Assembly (NCBI RefSeq): GCF_009738185.1
Contig: NZ_CP046509.1
Coordinates: 3,785,501 to 3,849,500 of the forward strand
DNA: 64,000 nt
Source: Erwinia sorbitola
GTDB lineage: Bacteria; Pseudomonadota; Gammaproteobacteria; Enterobacterales; Enterobacteriaceae
Reading direction: 5' to 3'
Positions 42,427-51,988 of the stretch are shown here, piece after piece. Made by a program: the position numbers and the translations under genes. Below the pieces are notes generated by a model. The model was not told where the DNA came from, did not search any database, and saw only the letters and a list, made by a program, of their open reading frames with translations. The number at the start of each line of letters is the position of its first letter. The stretch's first letter is position 1.

Positions 42427-43070
42427 TAAGACTCTCTCACTTTCTCAGCATCGGTGCGCTCACGGCGCAGTTGGGGATCATAGGCGCGGGCTTCGAGCGC
42501 CGCAGCAATATCATCCGCCATTTTCAGGGTACGGACGATCACCGGGATGGCGATAGCGATCAGGCTGCGATCCAGCCCCCGGGCTTTTTGCGCTTCACGC
42601 ACTTCAGCCACGATTGCCGCCAGAACAGGGATAAAACGCATCGCCAGCGACAGCGCCAGGCTCACCTTAGCCGGATTAATACGTAAAAAACGCAGCCAGA
42701 ACAACCCCCTCTCCAGCGAGTCGATCATCGCTGTGGTACGGGTTGTCAATGTTACCAGCGCCGCCATCAGCATCAGCGCCGCCAGCCGGGCAATCACCAG
42801 CACGCCGGACTGCCAGCTCACCATCCACCACTGAACAACAAACAGCAGTGCCAGCACCCACAGCAGCGGTTTCAGCTGTAACAGCATAATACGTGGGGAG
42901 ATGCGCGCCAGCGGATAGAGCAGCATCACCAGCAGCAGCACCGCCAGCGAGGCATCCAGACGCGGGAAAACAAAGAGCAGCGTACCCATCAGCGCCAGCG
43001 AAAGGATCTTTAATCCCGGGGGCGTACGGTGAATAAGCGAACTCCCCGGTATATAGTCACTTAACATCAT
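42426..43070 (-). CDS. bioN: ECF transporter T component BioN
   Basis: A 214-aa transmembrane coupling protein of the CbiQ/EcfT family. The two coupling-helix arginine motifs (KARGLDR and EARAYDP) that contact the ATPase grooves are present. It overlaps bioM by 4 nt and bioY by 1 nt. Confidence 0.9.
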   Translation of the reverse strand: MMLSDYIPGSSLIHRTPPGLKILSLALMGTLLFVFPRLDASLAVLLLVMLLYPLARISPRIMLLQLKPLLWVLALLFVVQWWMVSWQSGVLVIARLAALMLMAALVTLTTRTTAMIDSLERGLFWLRFLRINPAKVSLALSLAMRFIPVLAAIVAEVREAQKARGLDRSLIAIAIPVIVRTLKMADDIAAALEARAYDPQLRRERTDAEKVRES

Positions 43071-43741
43071 GACATCATCCTGACGTACTCCTTCAGCGCC
43101 ACTGAGGGCAGATCATCCACCACCACCTGCCCGTGATCAAACACCAGCACGCGGTCAAAATCCTGTAAAAACTCCAGATCGTGAGACACCACAATAGCCG
43201 TCTGATCGAGATCGGCAATTGCCTGGGCGATACGGCGTTTATTACGCAGATCGAGCAGCGTAGTCGGCTCATCAAAAACGATATATTCCGGCTCCATTAC
43301 CAGCACGCCGGAGATCGCCAGCAGCTGCTTTTGCCCACCGCTTAACAGATGCGCAGGATGCTGACGCAGATCCTGCATATCGTAACGTGCCAGCGCGGCC
43401 TCGGTGCGCTCGCGGATCACCTGCTTCGACAGACCAAGATTTTTCATACCAAAGGCGAGATCTTCCTCAACCACCGGGAAGACAATCTGATTATCCGGGT
43501 TCTGAAACACGAAGCCGACTTTACGCCGCACCGCTTTACCCTGCTTACGGGTATTCAGCCCGTCGACCAGCACCTCCCCCTGCTGGGGTAATAACAGGCC
43601 GTTCAGCAGGCGCGCAAAGGAACTTTTGCCACAGCCGTTACTGCCGACAATCCCAATACGCTTTTCCGTAAGTTGCAGATTGATATTATTGAGTACCTGA
43701 CGCTCACCGTAAGCATGCGATACCCCTTTCAGTTCCAGCAT
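43067..43741 (-). CDS. bioM: ECF transporter ATPase BioM
   Basis: A 224-aa ATPase with Walker A GSNGCGKSS, Q-loop FQNPDNQIV, signature LSGGQKQ, Walker B YIVFDEPTTLLD and switch VSHD. I start at ATG 43741 (MLELKGVSHAYG) with AGGAG upstream; the frame is open to 43858 but that part overlaps the SDR gene. It follows the SDR stop by 13 bp. Confidence 0.92.
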   Translation of the reverse strand: MLELKGVSHAYGERQVLNNINLQLTEKRIGIVGSNGCGKSSFARLLNGLLLPQQGEVLVDGLNTRKQGKAVRRKVGFVFQNPDNQIVFPVVEEDLAFGMKNLGLSKQVIRERTEAALARYDMQDLRQHPAHLLSGGQKQLLAISGVLVMEPEYIVFDEPTTLLDLRNKRRIAQAIADLDQTAIVVSHDLEFLQDFDRVLVFDHGQVVVDDLPSVALKEYVRMMS

Positions 43742-43754
43742 ACTGTCTCCTGGC

Positions 43755-44459
43755 TCAGACGGGTTTACGCGGCCGGTACTGCCGCCCGATGGTGAGCTGT
43801 TCCACAACCGCAGCAGGGGACAACGACATAACGAACTCAACCGCGCGGCAGATATCATTGGTACTCAGCATCTCATCGGATGCCAGGCCGGAACCCTGGG
43901 CCATATCGGTATCCACCACATCAGGGCACAGCGTGGTGACTTTTATGCCCTGCGTACCCAGTTCACGGGCAATCGATCGGCTGTAACCCACCAGCGCATG
44001 TTTACTGGCAGCATAGCTGGCCACGCTGCCGAAAGGCTGCACACCGCTGACTGAGGCGAGATTAAAGATGCGGCCATCCTGCGATTTGAGCAGCCAGGGT
44101 GTACAAAGCTGGCAGAGATGGTGGATAGCGGTAACATTGGTCGCCAGCATATCGTTGAAATCATCCAACGGCGTCTGAGTTGATCCGGCACGAAAAATTC
44201 CAGCCGCATTGATCAGCACATCAAGCCGGGAATGGGCAGCCAGCGTCTGCTGCACCTGCTGCGCAACTGCCGGATAATCACAGACGTCGATCGCCAGCGT
44301 CTGCACGCGCGATGGATCGAGTGTGCTCGCAAACGCATTCAGCGCCTCTGCGCCCCGGGCGATTAAAATCAGATGATAGCCCGCAGCATAGAAATGGCGG
44401 GCAAGATGGAGACCGATACCGCGTGAGGCACCGGTAATCAGGGCAACTTTATTCGACAC
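43755..44459 (-). CDS. Short-chain dehydrogenase/reductase
   Basis: A 234-aa classical SDR with TGASRGIG cofactor loop, NAAG, catalytic Ser and YAASK (Tyr-x-x-x-Lys). The substrate is unknown. It heads the bioMNY operon with 13-nt spacing. It could be an unrelated passenger, or could relate to the acyl chemistry encoded 3 kb away, where a 3-ketoacyl reductase step is otherwise missing. Confidence 0.9.
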   Translation of the reverse strand: MSNKVALITGASRGIGLHLARHFYAAGYHLILIARGAEALNAFASTLDPSRVQTLAIDVCDYPAVAQQVQQTLAAHSRLDVLINAAGIFRAGSTQTPLDDFNDMLATNVTAIHHLCQLCTPWLLKSQDGRIFNLASVSGVQPFGSVASYAASKHALVGYSRSIARELGTQGIKVTTLCPDVVDTDMAQGSGLASDEMLSTNDICRAVEFVMSLSPAAVVEQLTIGRQYRPRKPV

Positions 44460-44547
44460 AACAAGCCTTTTAACCGGTCAGAAATTGCCTGCAAAGATAC
44501 GCGATTTTGTGGCATTCTGCGCGGTTTTTTACGGAGAGACAGACAGC

Positions 44548-44571
44548 AAAACGGCCCCCGCAGGAGCCGTT
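44548..44571 (-). terminator. Probable terminator of the pdh operon after lpd
   Basis: AACGGC pairs with GCCGTT on the minus strand around a 10-nt GC-rich loop, followed by TTG. It is 19 bp beyond the lpd stop. Confidence 0.6.
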
Positions 44572-44590
44572 ATTTAAACCTTATGGCGAA

Positions 44591-46018
44591 TTATTTCTTT
44601 TTCGCTTTCGGGTTTGGCAGGTCGGTAATACTACCTTCGAAGATTTCCGCCGCCAGACCAACCGATTCGTGCAGGGTTGGGTGTGCGTGGATGGTCAGTG
44701 CCAAATCTTCAGCATCACAACCCATCTCGATAGCCAGACCGATTTCACCCAGCAGCTCGCCGCCGTTGGTACCGACAATCGCACCACCGATTACGCGGTG
44801 AGTGGTTTTGTCGAAGATCAGTTTGGTCATGCCGTCTGCACAGTCGGAAGCAATAGCACGGCCTGATGCAGCCCACGGGAAAGTGGACGTTTCGTAGCTG
44901 ATGCCTTTCTCTTTCGCTTCTTTCTCGGTCAGACCAACCCAGGCAACTTCTGGCTCAGTATAGGCGATAGATGGGATCACTTTCGGATCGAAGTAGTGCT
45001 TCAGACCAGAAATGACTTCCGCCGCTACGTGGCCTTCATGCACGCCTTTGTGTGCCAGCATTGGCTGGCCCACGATATCGCCGATAGCGAAGATATGTGG
45101 CACGTTGGTACGCATCTGCTTGTCGACGCGGATAAATCCACGGTCGTCCACTTCCACGCCCGCTTTACCTGCATCCAGACCTTTGCCGTTTGGCACACGG
45201 CCAATCGCTACCAGAACGGCATCGTAACGCTGCGGTTCAGATGGGGCTTTTTTGCCTTCCATCGTCACATAGATGCCATCTTCTTTGGCTTCTACTGCGG
45301 TCACTTTGGTTTCCAGCATCAGGTTGAACTGCTTAGAGATACGCTTAGTGAAAACTTTCACCACGTCTTTATCAGCAGCCGGGATCACCTGGTCAAACAT
45401 CTCTACCACGTCGATCTGAGAACCCAGCGCGTGATAGACGGTGCCCATTTCCAGACCGATGATACCGCCGCCCATTACCAGCAGACGCTCAGGAACTTCT
45501 TTCAGTTCCAGCGCATCGGTAGAATCCCAGACGCGTGGGTCTTCATGTGGAATAAATGGCAGTTCAATCGGACGGGAGCCAGCTGCGATGATGGCATTGT
45601 CGAAAGTGATTACGGTTTTAGAACCATCTTCAGCGGTCACTTCCAGAGTGTTGGCACCGGTGAATTTACCCAGGCCGTTAACCACGTTAACTTTGCGGCC
45701 TTTCGCCATACCAGCCAGACCACCGGTCAGCTGAGTGATGACTTTCTCTTTCCAGCTGCGGATCTTATTCACGTCAGTCTGCGGCTTGCCGAACACGATA
45801 CCGTGTGCTTCCAGCGCTTTAGCTTCTTCAATCACCTTCGCCACGTGCAGCAGGGCTTTAGAAGGGATACAGCCAACATTCAGACACACACCACCGAGGG
45901 TGCTGTAACGCTCAACGATTACGGTCTCCAGACCTAAATCTGCTGCACGGAAGGCTGCGGAGTAACCTGCAGGGCCTGCCCCAAGTACCACGACCTGAGT
46001 TTTAATTTCTGTACTCAT
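44591..46018 (-). CDS. lpd: Dihydrolipoyl dehydrogenase (E3)
   Basis: A 475-aa flavoprotein shared by pyruvate and 2-oxoglutarate dehydrogenases and glycine cleavage. It shows the FAD motif GAGPAGYSAA, redox disulfide GGVCLNVGCIPSK, NAD motif GGGIIGLE and the C-terminal active-site HAHPTLHE. Two ATGs are adjacent; the second has better spacing to AGAGG and matches E. coli. It is last in the pdhR-aceE-aceF-lpd order. Confidence 0.97.
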   Translation of the reverse strand: MSTEIKTQVVVLGAGPAGYSAAFRAADLGLETVIVERYSTLGGVCLNVGCIPSKALLHVAKVIEEAKALEAHGIVFGKPQTDVNKIRSWKEKVITQLTGGLAGMAKGRKVNVVNGLGKFTGANTLEVTAEDGSKTVITFDNAIIAAGSRPIELPFIPHEDPRVWDSTDALELKEVPERLLVMGGGIIGLEMGTVYHALGSQIDVVEMFDQVIPAADKDVVKVFTKRISKQFNLMLETKVTAVEAKEDGIYVTMEGKKAPSEPQRYDAVLVAIGRVPNGKGLDAGKAGVEVDDRGFIRVDKQMRTNVPHIFAIGDIVGQPMLAHKGVHEGHVAAEVISGLKHYFDPKVIPSIAYTEPEVAWVGLTEKEAKEKGISYETSTFPWAASGRAIASDCADGMTKLIFDKTTHRVIGGAIVGTNGGELLGEIGLAIEMGCDAEDLALTIHAHPTLHESVGLAAEIFEGSITDLPNPKAKKK

Positions 46019-46180
46019 CATGACCTCTTATTTGATTGTCCGGTGGGTCAGCGCTTATACCCGTATATTAGGTATATTATTCAACGCCCTCATTCCACCG
46101 GGACGCGTTCACCGCAAGAGTTTACAGAATTGTTAACAAACTGCAAACAGCGGTACCACGAATCACAACAACATCTTACA

Positions 46181-46206
46181 AGAAGGCCGGCTTACGCCGG
46201 CCTTCT
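46181..46206. terminator. Strong hairpin between aceF and lpd
   Basis: AGAAGGCCGGC (46181-46191) pairs perfectly with GCCGGCCTTCT (46196-46206) around a 4-nt loop. On the minus strand TTG follows. It probably protects or partially terminates aceEF mRNA; the region up to lpd (46022-46180) leaves room for a separate lpd promoter, as in E. coli. Confidence 0.7.
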
Positions 46207-46212
46207 GGAGGG

Positions 46213-47814
46213 TTACATCACCAGACGGCGAATGTCGGCCAGTGCATTGTTAATGATGGTGATGAAACGCGCACCATCAGCACCGTCAATTACGCGGTGG
46301 TCGAAGGAGAGCGACATCGGCATCATCAGACGCGGAGTAAACTCTTTGCCATTCCAGACCGGCTCAATCGCAGACTTGGAGACACCAAGGATAGCCACTT
46401 CCGGCGCGTTAACGATAGGCGCGAAGTGAGTCGTCCCGATACCACCCAGGCTGGAGATGGTGAAGCAGCCGCCCTGCATTTCGCCCGCAGTCAGCTTGCC
46501 GTCACGTGCTTTTTTGGAGATAGCCATCAGCTCGCGAGACAGCTCGGTGATGCCTTTCTTGTTCACATCCTTGAACACCGGAACCACCAGACCGTTTGGC
46601 GTATCAACCGCCACACCGATGTTGATGTATTTCTTCAACGTCAGTTTCTGCGCGTCTTCAGACAGCGAGCTGTTAAAGCGTGGCATCTGCTCAAGGGCAG
46701 CAGCGACCGCTTTCATGATGAACACCACAGGGGTGAACTTCACATCCAGTTTACGCTTTTCAGCTTCGGCGTTCTGCTGTTTACGGAACGCTTCCAACTC
46801 GGTGATATCGGTTTTGTCGAAGTGAGTCACATGGGGGATCATCACCCAGTTACGGCTCAGGTTTGCACCAGAGATTTTCTGGATGCGGCCCAGTTCAACT
46901 TCTTCAATTTCGCCAAATTTGCTGAAGTCCACTTTCGGCCACGGCAGCATGCCAGGCAGACCACCGCCAGCGGCAGCAGGTGCTTCAGCGCGTTTAACCG
47001 CGTCTTTCACATAGCTCTGCACGTCTTCTTTCAGAATACGGCCTTTACGTCCGGTGCCTTTGACTTTCGCCAGGTTTACACCAAATTCACGTGCCAGACG
47101 ACGGATAACCGGAGTGGCATGTACGTAAGCATCGTTTTCTGCAAATTCAGACTTCGCATCCGCCTTCGCAGGGGCAGCAGCAGGAGCCGCTTTCTCTTCC
47201 TGTTTAGCCGGAGCAGGTGCAGCAGCTTCAGCTTTGGCAGCAGGAGCGGCAGCCGGAGCAGCGCCCTCCACTTCAAACACCATCACCAGGGAGCCGGTGC
47301 TGACTTTATCGCCGTTGCTGACTTTGATCTCTTTAACCGTACCGGCAAATGGCGCAGGCACTTCCATTGAGGCTTTATCGCCTTCAACGGTGAGGATCGA
47401 CTGTTCAGCTTCGACTTTGTCGCCCACTTTAACCATGATCTCGGTAACTTCAACTTCGTCACCGCCGATATCAGGTACGTTAACTTCTTTCGCTGCGCTG
47501 GCCGCCGGGGCCGCAGCAGGAGCGGCTGCCGGAGCTGCTTCTTCTTTCTTCTCTTCTGCCGGAGCCGGTGCTGCTGCACCGCCTGCTGCTTCGAAGATCA
47601 TGATCAGTTTGCCGGTTTCGACTTTGTCGCCAACGGTTACCTTGATCTCTTTCACTACGCCAGCCTGTGGGGACGGCACTTCCATTGAGGCTTTATCACC
47701 TTCAACTACCAGCAGTGACTGCTCAACTTCTACAGTGTCGCCCACTTTGACCAGAATCTCGGTGACTTCAACTTCATCTGCGCCGATGTCCGGGACCTTA
47801 ATTTCGATAGCCAT
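46213..47814 (-). CDS. aceF: Pyruvate dehydrogenase E2, dihydrolipoyl acetyltransferase, two lipoyl domains
   Basis: A 533-aa E2 core. Lipoyl domains lie near residues 2-75 and 107-180, each with the lipoylated lysine in EGDKASMEVP, joined by Ala/Pro/Lys linkers. The peripheral-subunit binding domain follows (HATPVIRRLAREFGVNL), and then the catalytic domain with DHRVIDGADGARF. E. coli AceF has three lipoyl domains and 630 aa. It lies 14 bp after aceE. Confidence 0.97.
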   Translation of the reverse strand: MAIEIKVPDIGADEVEVTEILVKVGDTVEVEQSLLVVEGDKASMEVPSPQAGVVKEIKVTVGDKVETGKLIMIFEAAGGAAAPAPAEEKKEEAAPAAAPAAAPAASAAKEVNVPDIGGDEVEVTEIMVKVGDKVEAEQSILTVEGDKASMEVPAPFAGTVKEIKVSNGDKVSTGSLVMVFEVEGAAPAAAPAAKAEAAAPAPAKQEEKAAPAAAPAKADAKSEFAENDAYVHATPVIRRLAREFGVNLAKVKGTGRKGRILKEDVQSYVKDAVKRAEAPAAAGGGLPGMLPWPKVDFSKFGEIEEVELGRIQKISGANLSRNWVMIPHVTHFDKTDITELEAFRKQQNAEAEKRKLDVKFTPVVFIMKAVAAALEQMPRFNSSLSEDAQKLTLKKYINIGVAVDTPNGLVVPVFKDVNKKGITELSRELMAISKKARDGKLTAGEMQGGCFTISSLGGIGTTHFAPIVNAPEVAILGVSKSAIEPVWNGKEFTPRLMMPMSLSFDHRVIDGADGARFITIINNALADIRRLVM

Positions 47815-47828
47815 TACTCTATTACCTC

Positions 47829-50492
47829 TTATGCCAGACGCGGGTTAACTTTATCAGCATCGATATCGAACTTAGCGATGGCATCAGCAACCACTTGTTT
47901 GTCGATTTCGCCACGTTTAGCCAGTTCACCCAGGGCTGCAACCACCACGTAAGATGCGTCCACTTCGAAGTGGTGACGCAGATTTTCACGGCTGTCTGAA
48001 CGACCGAAGCCATCAGTACCCAGCACGCGATAATCGCTGGCAGGGATATAGCTGCGAACCTGTTCGGCGAACAGTTTCATGTAGTCAGTCGATGCAACGG
48101 CTGGCGCATCGTTCATCACCTGCGCGATGTACGGAACGCGCGCTTCTGCCGTTGGGTGCAGCATGTTCCAGCGCTCACAGTCCTGACCGTCACGGGCCAG
48201 TTCAGTGAAGGAAGTCACGCTGTAAACGTCGGAACCCACACCGTAGTCTTTCGCCAGGATATTTGCCGCTTCACGCACGTGACGCAGGATAGAGCCTGAA
48301 CCCAGCAGCTGAACTTTACCTTTGCTACCTTCGATGGTGTCCAGTTTATAGATACCTTTACGGATACCCTCTTCTGCACCGGCCGGCATTGCTGGCATAT
48401 GGTAGTTTTCGTTCAGCGTGGTGATGTAGTAGTAAACGTTTTCCTGCGCTTCGCCGTACATACGAACCAGACCGTCATGCATGATAACGGCAACTTCGTA
48501 AGCGTACGCTGGATCGTAAGAGATACAGTTCGGGATAGTCAGAGACTGAATGTGGCTGTGACCATCTTCGTGCTGCAAACCTTCGCCGTTCAGCGTAGTA
48601 CGACCTGAAGTACCGCCTACCAGGAAGCCGCGTGCCTGCTGGTCACCTGCTGCCCAGCACAGGTCGCCGATACGCTGGAAACCGAACATGGAGTAGTAGA
48701 TGTAGAACGGGATCATTGGCAGGTTGTTGGTGCTGTAAGACGTTGCCGCCGCCAGCCACGATGCGCCTGCACCCAGTTCGTTGATACCTTCTTGCAGGAT
48801 CTGACCTTTCTCGTCTTCTTTATAGTAAGCAACCTGCTCACGATCCTGTGGGGTGTACTGCTGGCCATTCGGGCTGTAGATACCGATCTGGCGGAACAGA
48901 CCTTCCATACCGAAGGTACGCGCTTCGTCAGCGATGATTGGCACCAGGCGATCTTTGATCGACGGGTTTTTCAGCATCACGTTCAGAGCACGCACGAAGG
49001 CGATAGTAGTTGAGATCTCTTTGTTCTGCTCATCCAGCAGCTGGCGGAAATCTTCCAGCACTGGCATCTCCAGCTTCTCGCTGAACTTCGCTACACGAGT
49101 CGGCAGGTAGCCGCCCAGTTTTTCACGCTGGCCGTGCAGGTAGTTATACTCGTCAGACCCTTTTTCGAAGGTCACATACGGCAGTTTTTCAATAGCTTCA
49201 TCGCTGACCGGCACGTTGAAACGATCACGGATATAGCGTACGCCATCCATGTTCATTTTCTTCACCTGGTGCGCGATGTTTTTGCCTTCGGCAGTCTCGC
49301 CCATACCATAACCTTTGATGGTATGTGCCAGAATCACTACAGGTTTGCCTTTGGTATCCTGCGCTTTTTTCAGTGCAGCGAAGACTTTCTTCGGATCGTG
49401 TCCACCACGGTTCAGAGACCAGATTTCATCATCGGTCAGATCTTTCACCAGCTCGGCAGTTTCAGGATATTTACCGAAGAAGTGCTCACGAACATAGGCA
49501 CCGTTACGGGATTTGAAGGTCTGATAGTCGCCGTCAACGGTTTCGTTCATCAGCTGAATCAGTTTGCCGCTGGTATCTTTACGCAGCAGCTCATCCCAGC
49601 GACCGCCCCAGATAACTTTGATCACTTCCCAGCCAGCGCCACCAAAGATGCCGTCCAGCTCGTTGATGATCTTGCCGTTACCGGTGACCGGGCCATCCAG
49701 GCGTTGCAGGTTACAGTTAATGATGAAGACCAGGTTATCCAGTTTCTCACGGGTAGCGATAGTGATCGCCCCTTTGGATTCCGGCTCATCCATCTCACCG
49801 TCGCCCAGGAAGGCATAAACGGTCTGCTGAGAGGTGTCTTTCAGGCCACGGTGTTCCAGATATTTCAGGAACTTAGCCTGGTAGATGGCACCCAACGGCC
49901 CCAGACCCATCGATACGGTCGGGAACTGCCAGAAGTCAGGCATCAGTTTAGGGTGCGGGTAAGAGGACAGGCCTTTACCGTGAACTTCCTGACGGAAGTT
50001 GTTCATCTGATCTTCGGTCAGGCGACCTTCCAGGAATGCACGTGCATAAACGCCCGGAGAAATGTGGCCCTGGAAGTAAACCAGATCGCCGCCGTCTTTT
50101 TCAGTGCGCGCACGGAAGAAGTGGTTAAAGCACACTTCATACACGGTGGCAGAAGACTGGAAGGAGGACATGTGGCCGCCCAGATCCATATCTTTCTTAG
50201 AAGCACGCAGAACGGTCATGATCGCGTTCCAGCGGATAGCTGAACGAATACGGCGCTCTAAAGACGTGTTGCCCGGGTACTCCGGCTCATCTTCAACAGC
50301 AATAGAGTTGATATAGTCACTGGCTCCCGCGCCGGCAGCCACTTTCACGCCACCTTTACGTGCGCCGCTCAATACCTGGTCAATCAGATACTGTGCGCGC
50401 TCAACACCTTCTTCACGGATGACCGATTCGATCGCTTCTAACCAGTCGCGAGTTTCGATCGGATCCACGTCATTGTTTAAACGTTCTGACAT
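47829..50492 (-). CDS. aceE: Pyruvate dehydrogenase E1
   Basis: An 887-aa homodimeric-type thiamine diphosphate E1, same length as in E. coli. It shows the ThDP motif GDGEMDEPES continuing to NLVFIINCNLQRLDGPV and the histidine-rich active-site loop. It is first of the complex genes, 137 bp after pdhR. Confidence 0.98.
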   Translation of the reverse strand: MSERLNNDVDPIETRDWLEAIESVIREEGVERAQYLIDQVLSGARKGGVKVAAGAGASDYINSIAVEDEPEYPGNTSLERRIRSAIRWNAIMTVLRASKKDMDLGGHMSSFQSSATVYEVCFNHFFRARTEKDGGDLVYFQGHISPGVYARAFLEGRLTEDQMNNFRQEVHGKGLSSYPHPKLMPDFWQFPTVSMGLGPLGAIYQAKFLKYLEHRGLKDTSQQTVYAFLGDGEMDEPESKGAITIATREKLDNLVFIINCNLQRLDGPVTGNGKIINELDGIFGGAGWEVIKVIWGGRWDELLRKDTSGKLIQLMNETVDGDYQTFKSRNGAYVREHFFGKYPETAELVKDLTDDEIWSLNRGGHDPKKVFAALKKAQDTKGKPVVILAHTIKGYGMGETAEGKNIAHQVKKMNMDGVRYIRDRFNVPVSDEAIEKLPYVTFEKGSDEYNYLHGQREKLGGYLPTRVAKFSEKLEMPVLEDFRQLLDEQNKEISTTIAFVRALNVMLKNPSIKDRLVPIIADEARTFGMEGLFRQIGIYSPNGQQYTPQDREQVAYYKEDEKGQILQEGINELGAGASWLAAATSYSTNNLPMIPFYIYYSMFGFQRIGDLCWAAGDQQARGFLVGGTSGRTTLNGEGLQHEDGHSHIQSLTIPNCISYDPAYAYEVAVIMHDGLVRMYGEAQENVYYYITTLNENYHMPAMPAGAEEGIRKGIYKLDTIEGSKGKVQLLGSGSILRHVREAANILAKDYGVGSDVYSVTSFTELARDGQDCERWNMLHPTAEARVPYIAQVMNDAPAVASTDYMKLFAEQVRSYIPASDYRVLGTDGFGRSDSRENLRHHFEVDASYVVVAALGELAKRGEIDKQVVADAIAKFDIDADKVNPRLA

Positions 50493-50629
50493 GGGGGGTA
50501 TTCCTTATCTGTGTCTAATTACGTTGAATGTACTGGAGCCTGTCTCTATGTATGCTCCCCTCGATCGGGGTTGGTTAACACACATAAAGACAGGCCCAAA
50601 GTTCGATGCCGCGTCTTTTAAAATACGCG

Positions 50630-51394
50630 TTAATCCTTACGTTGCTGTATACGTCGCAAGGAGCGCTCTCTACGACTCTGCTCCCGACTTCTGTCCAGCA
50701 ATATTTCCTCGATAAACGCCAGGTGGCGGTGTGAAGCTTCGCGGGCCTGTTCCGGCTCACGTGCCACAATCGCCTCAAAAATACTGGCGCGATGACTACT
50801 TACTTTCGCCAGCATCTCTCGGCGCGAGTAGAGCATTTCGAAATTCTGTCTGACGTTCTGTTCCAGCATAGGACCCATGCTGCGAAGCAAATGCAGTAAC
50901 ACCACATTATGGGCTGCTTCTGTGACAGCGATCTGATACTGCATTACCGCCCCCGCTTCTGCGTCAAGATCGCCACTTTGCTGGGCGCTCTGAATATGTA
51001 GAAAGCAGTCGCGGATACGCGCAAGATCTTCGTCAGTGCCGCGCAGTGCGGCGTAATAGGCGGCAATCCCTTCCAGCGCATGACGTGTTTCAAGCAGGTC
51101 GAACTGGGATTCAGGATGGCCGGCAAGTAATTCTACGAGCGGATCGCTCAGGCTTTTCCATAAGTTGGTCTGGACAAAGGTGCCCCCGCCCTGACGGCGT
51201 AATAACAGCCCCTTAGCTTCAAGGCGTTGAATAGCCTCGCGCAGCGAAGGACGGGAAACATCAAACTGCACGGCCAGCTCACGCTCAGGCAGCAGTTTCT
51301 CTCCGGGACGCAGCGTCCCTTCCATAATCAGGGATTCAAGCTGCTGCTCGATAGCATCAGAGAGCTTTGGTTGGCGGATCTTGCTGTAGGCCAT
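50630..51394 (-). CDS. pdhR: Pyruvate-responsive GntR regulator PdhR
   Basis: A 254-aa FadR-type GntR repressor. The winged helix has RPGEKLLPERELAVQFDVSRPSLREAIQRLEAKGLL, and the pyruvate-binding C-terminal helical domain follows. It represses the pdh operon and is released by pyruvate. I start at ATG 51394 (MAYSKIRQPKLSD, as E. coli); the frame is open to 51472. A perfect operator lies 27 bp upstream of the start. Confidence 0.96.
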   Translation of the reverse strand: MAYSKIRQPKLSDAIEQQLESLIMEGTLRPGEKLLPERELAVQFDVSRPSLREAIQRLEAKGLLLRRQGGGTFVQTNLWKSLSDPLVELLAGHPESQFDLLETRHALEGIAAYYAALRGTDEDLARIRDCFLHIQSAQQSGDLDAEAGAVMQYQIAVTEAAHNVVLLHLLRSMGPMLEQNVRQNFEMLYSRREMLAKVSSHRASIFEAIVAREPEQAREASHRHLAFIEEILLDRSREQSRRERSLRRIQQRKD

Positions 51395-51420
51395 CATCCC
51401 CTTCTTCTGTTTGCGGAGTA

Positions 51421-51437
51421 AATTGGTCATACCAATT
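51421..51437. promoter_or_regulatory. PdhR operator of pdhR-aceEF-lpd
   Basis: AATTGGTCATACCAATT is a 17-bp dyad matching the PdhR box ATTGGTnnnACCAAT. Its location just before pdhR indicates autoregulation. Confidence 0.9.
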
Positions 51438-51988
51438 GCAAAAAGGTGACCGTAAAGTAACAAAGTATTCACCTGATGTCCATATGGTAGCCTGCTGAAA
51501 TCAGACCCTCATCTCGCTGTCGATCAAGGGTTAAGCGGGTAAACAAGGGGCGATTTCCTTCAGTTTTCAAATGTTAAATCCGGTAACTTTTTCGAAAGAC
51601 GGCAGCGAGTTACTGGATAAATTACGATTTCACCATAAGAGAATGTTATTCGTCATTCTTGCTGTTTTGTGACAGAAAATGAGGAGACAAAACTGAGAGC
51701 GATCGTTGATTTTTTAGGCGTTCTTTCGCACAAAAGGCGAAAGCGAGTGCATTGAAAGCCGCTTAACACTATTCTTTCAATCGCGGTAGGTTCTGCCCGG
51801 ATTTTCGCTTACACAACAGCGTAAAGTTTTTAATACAATATCAAAAATTCTACCCAAAATAGTTCGGATTGCAGGTAAGCGAAACGTCTCTGAATCGCTA
51901 AACATAGTTAACTATGTGACTGACGTGAGCAGATATCGCCAACGCCCCTGCGGCTCAACGTAGAAGGGTATATAAGAACGAGGTTTAT
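51438..51988 (+). other. pdhR-aroP intergenic region
   Basis: This divergent space of about 550 bp holds the two promoters. I see no coding frame. In E. coli aroP is repressed by TyrR; I looked for TGTAAA-N6-TTTACA and found only weak partial matches near 51820, so no operator is called. Confidence 0.4.

Noticed and set aside
44460..44590. BirA operator upstream of the SDR-bioMNY operon
   Set aside because: I searched for a TTGTAAACC-type dyad with a 15-16 bp gap and saw none.
44996..45937. 313-aa plus-strand frame opposite lpd, and the 357-aa frame opposite aceF (46297-47370)
   Set aside because: Both are antisense shadows of lpd and aceF with His/Phe-rich composition and no ribosome-binding site.
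49134..50243. 369-aa plus-strand frame opposite aceE
   Set aside because: It is the antisense of a highly expressed, codon-biased gene; long antisense frames are common there and the product resembles nothing known.
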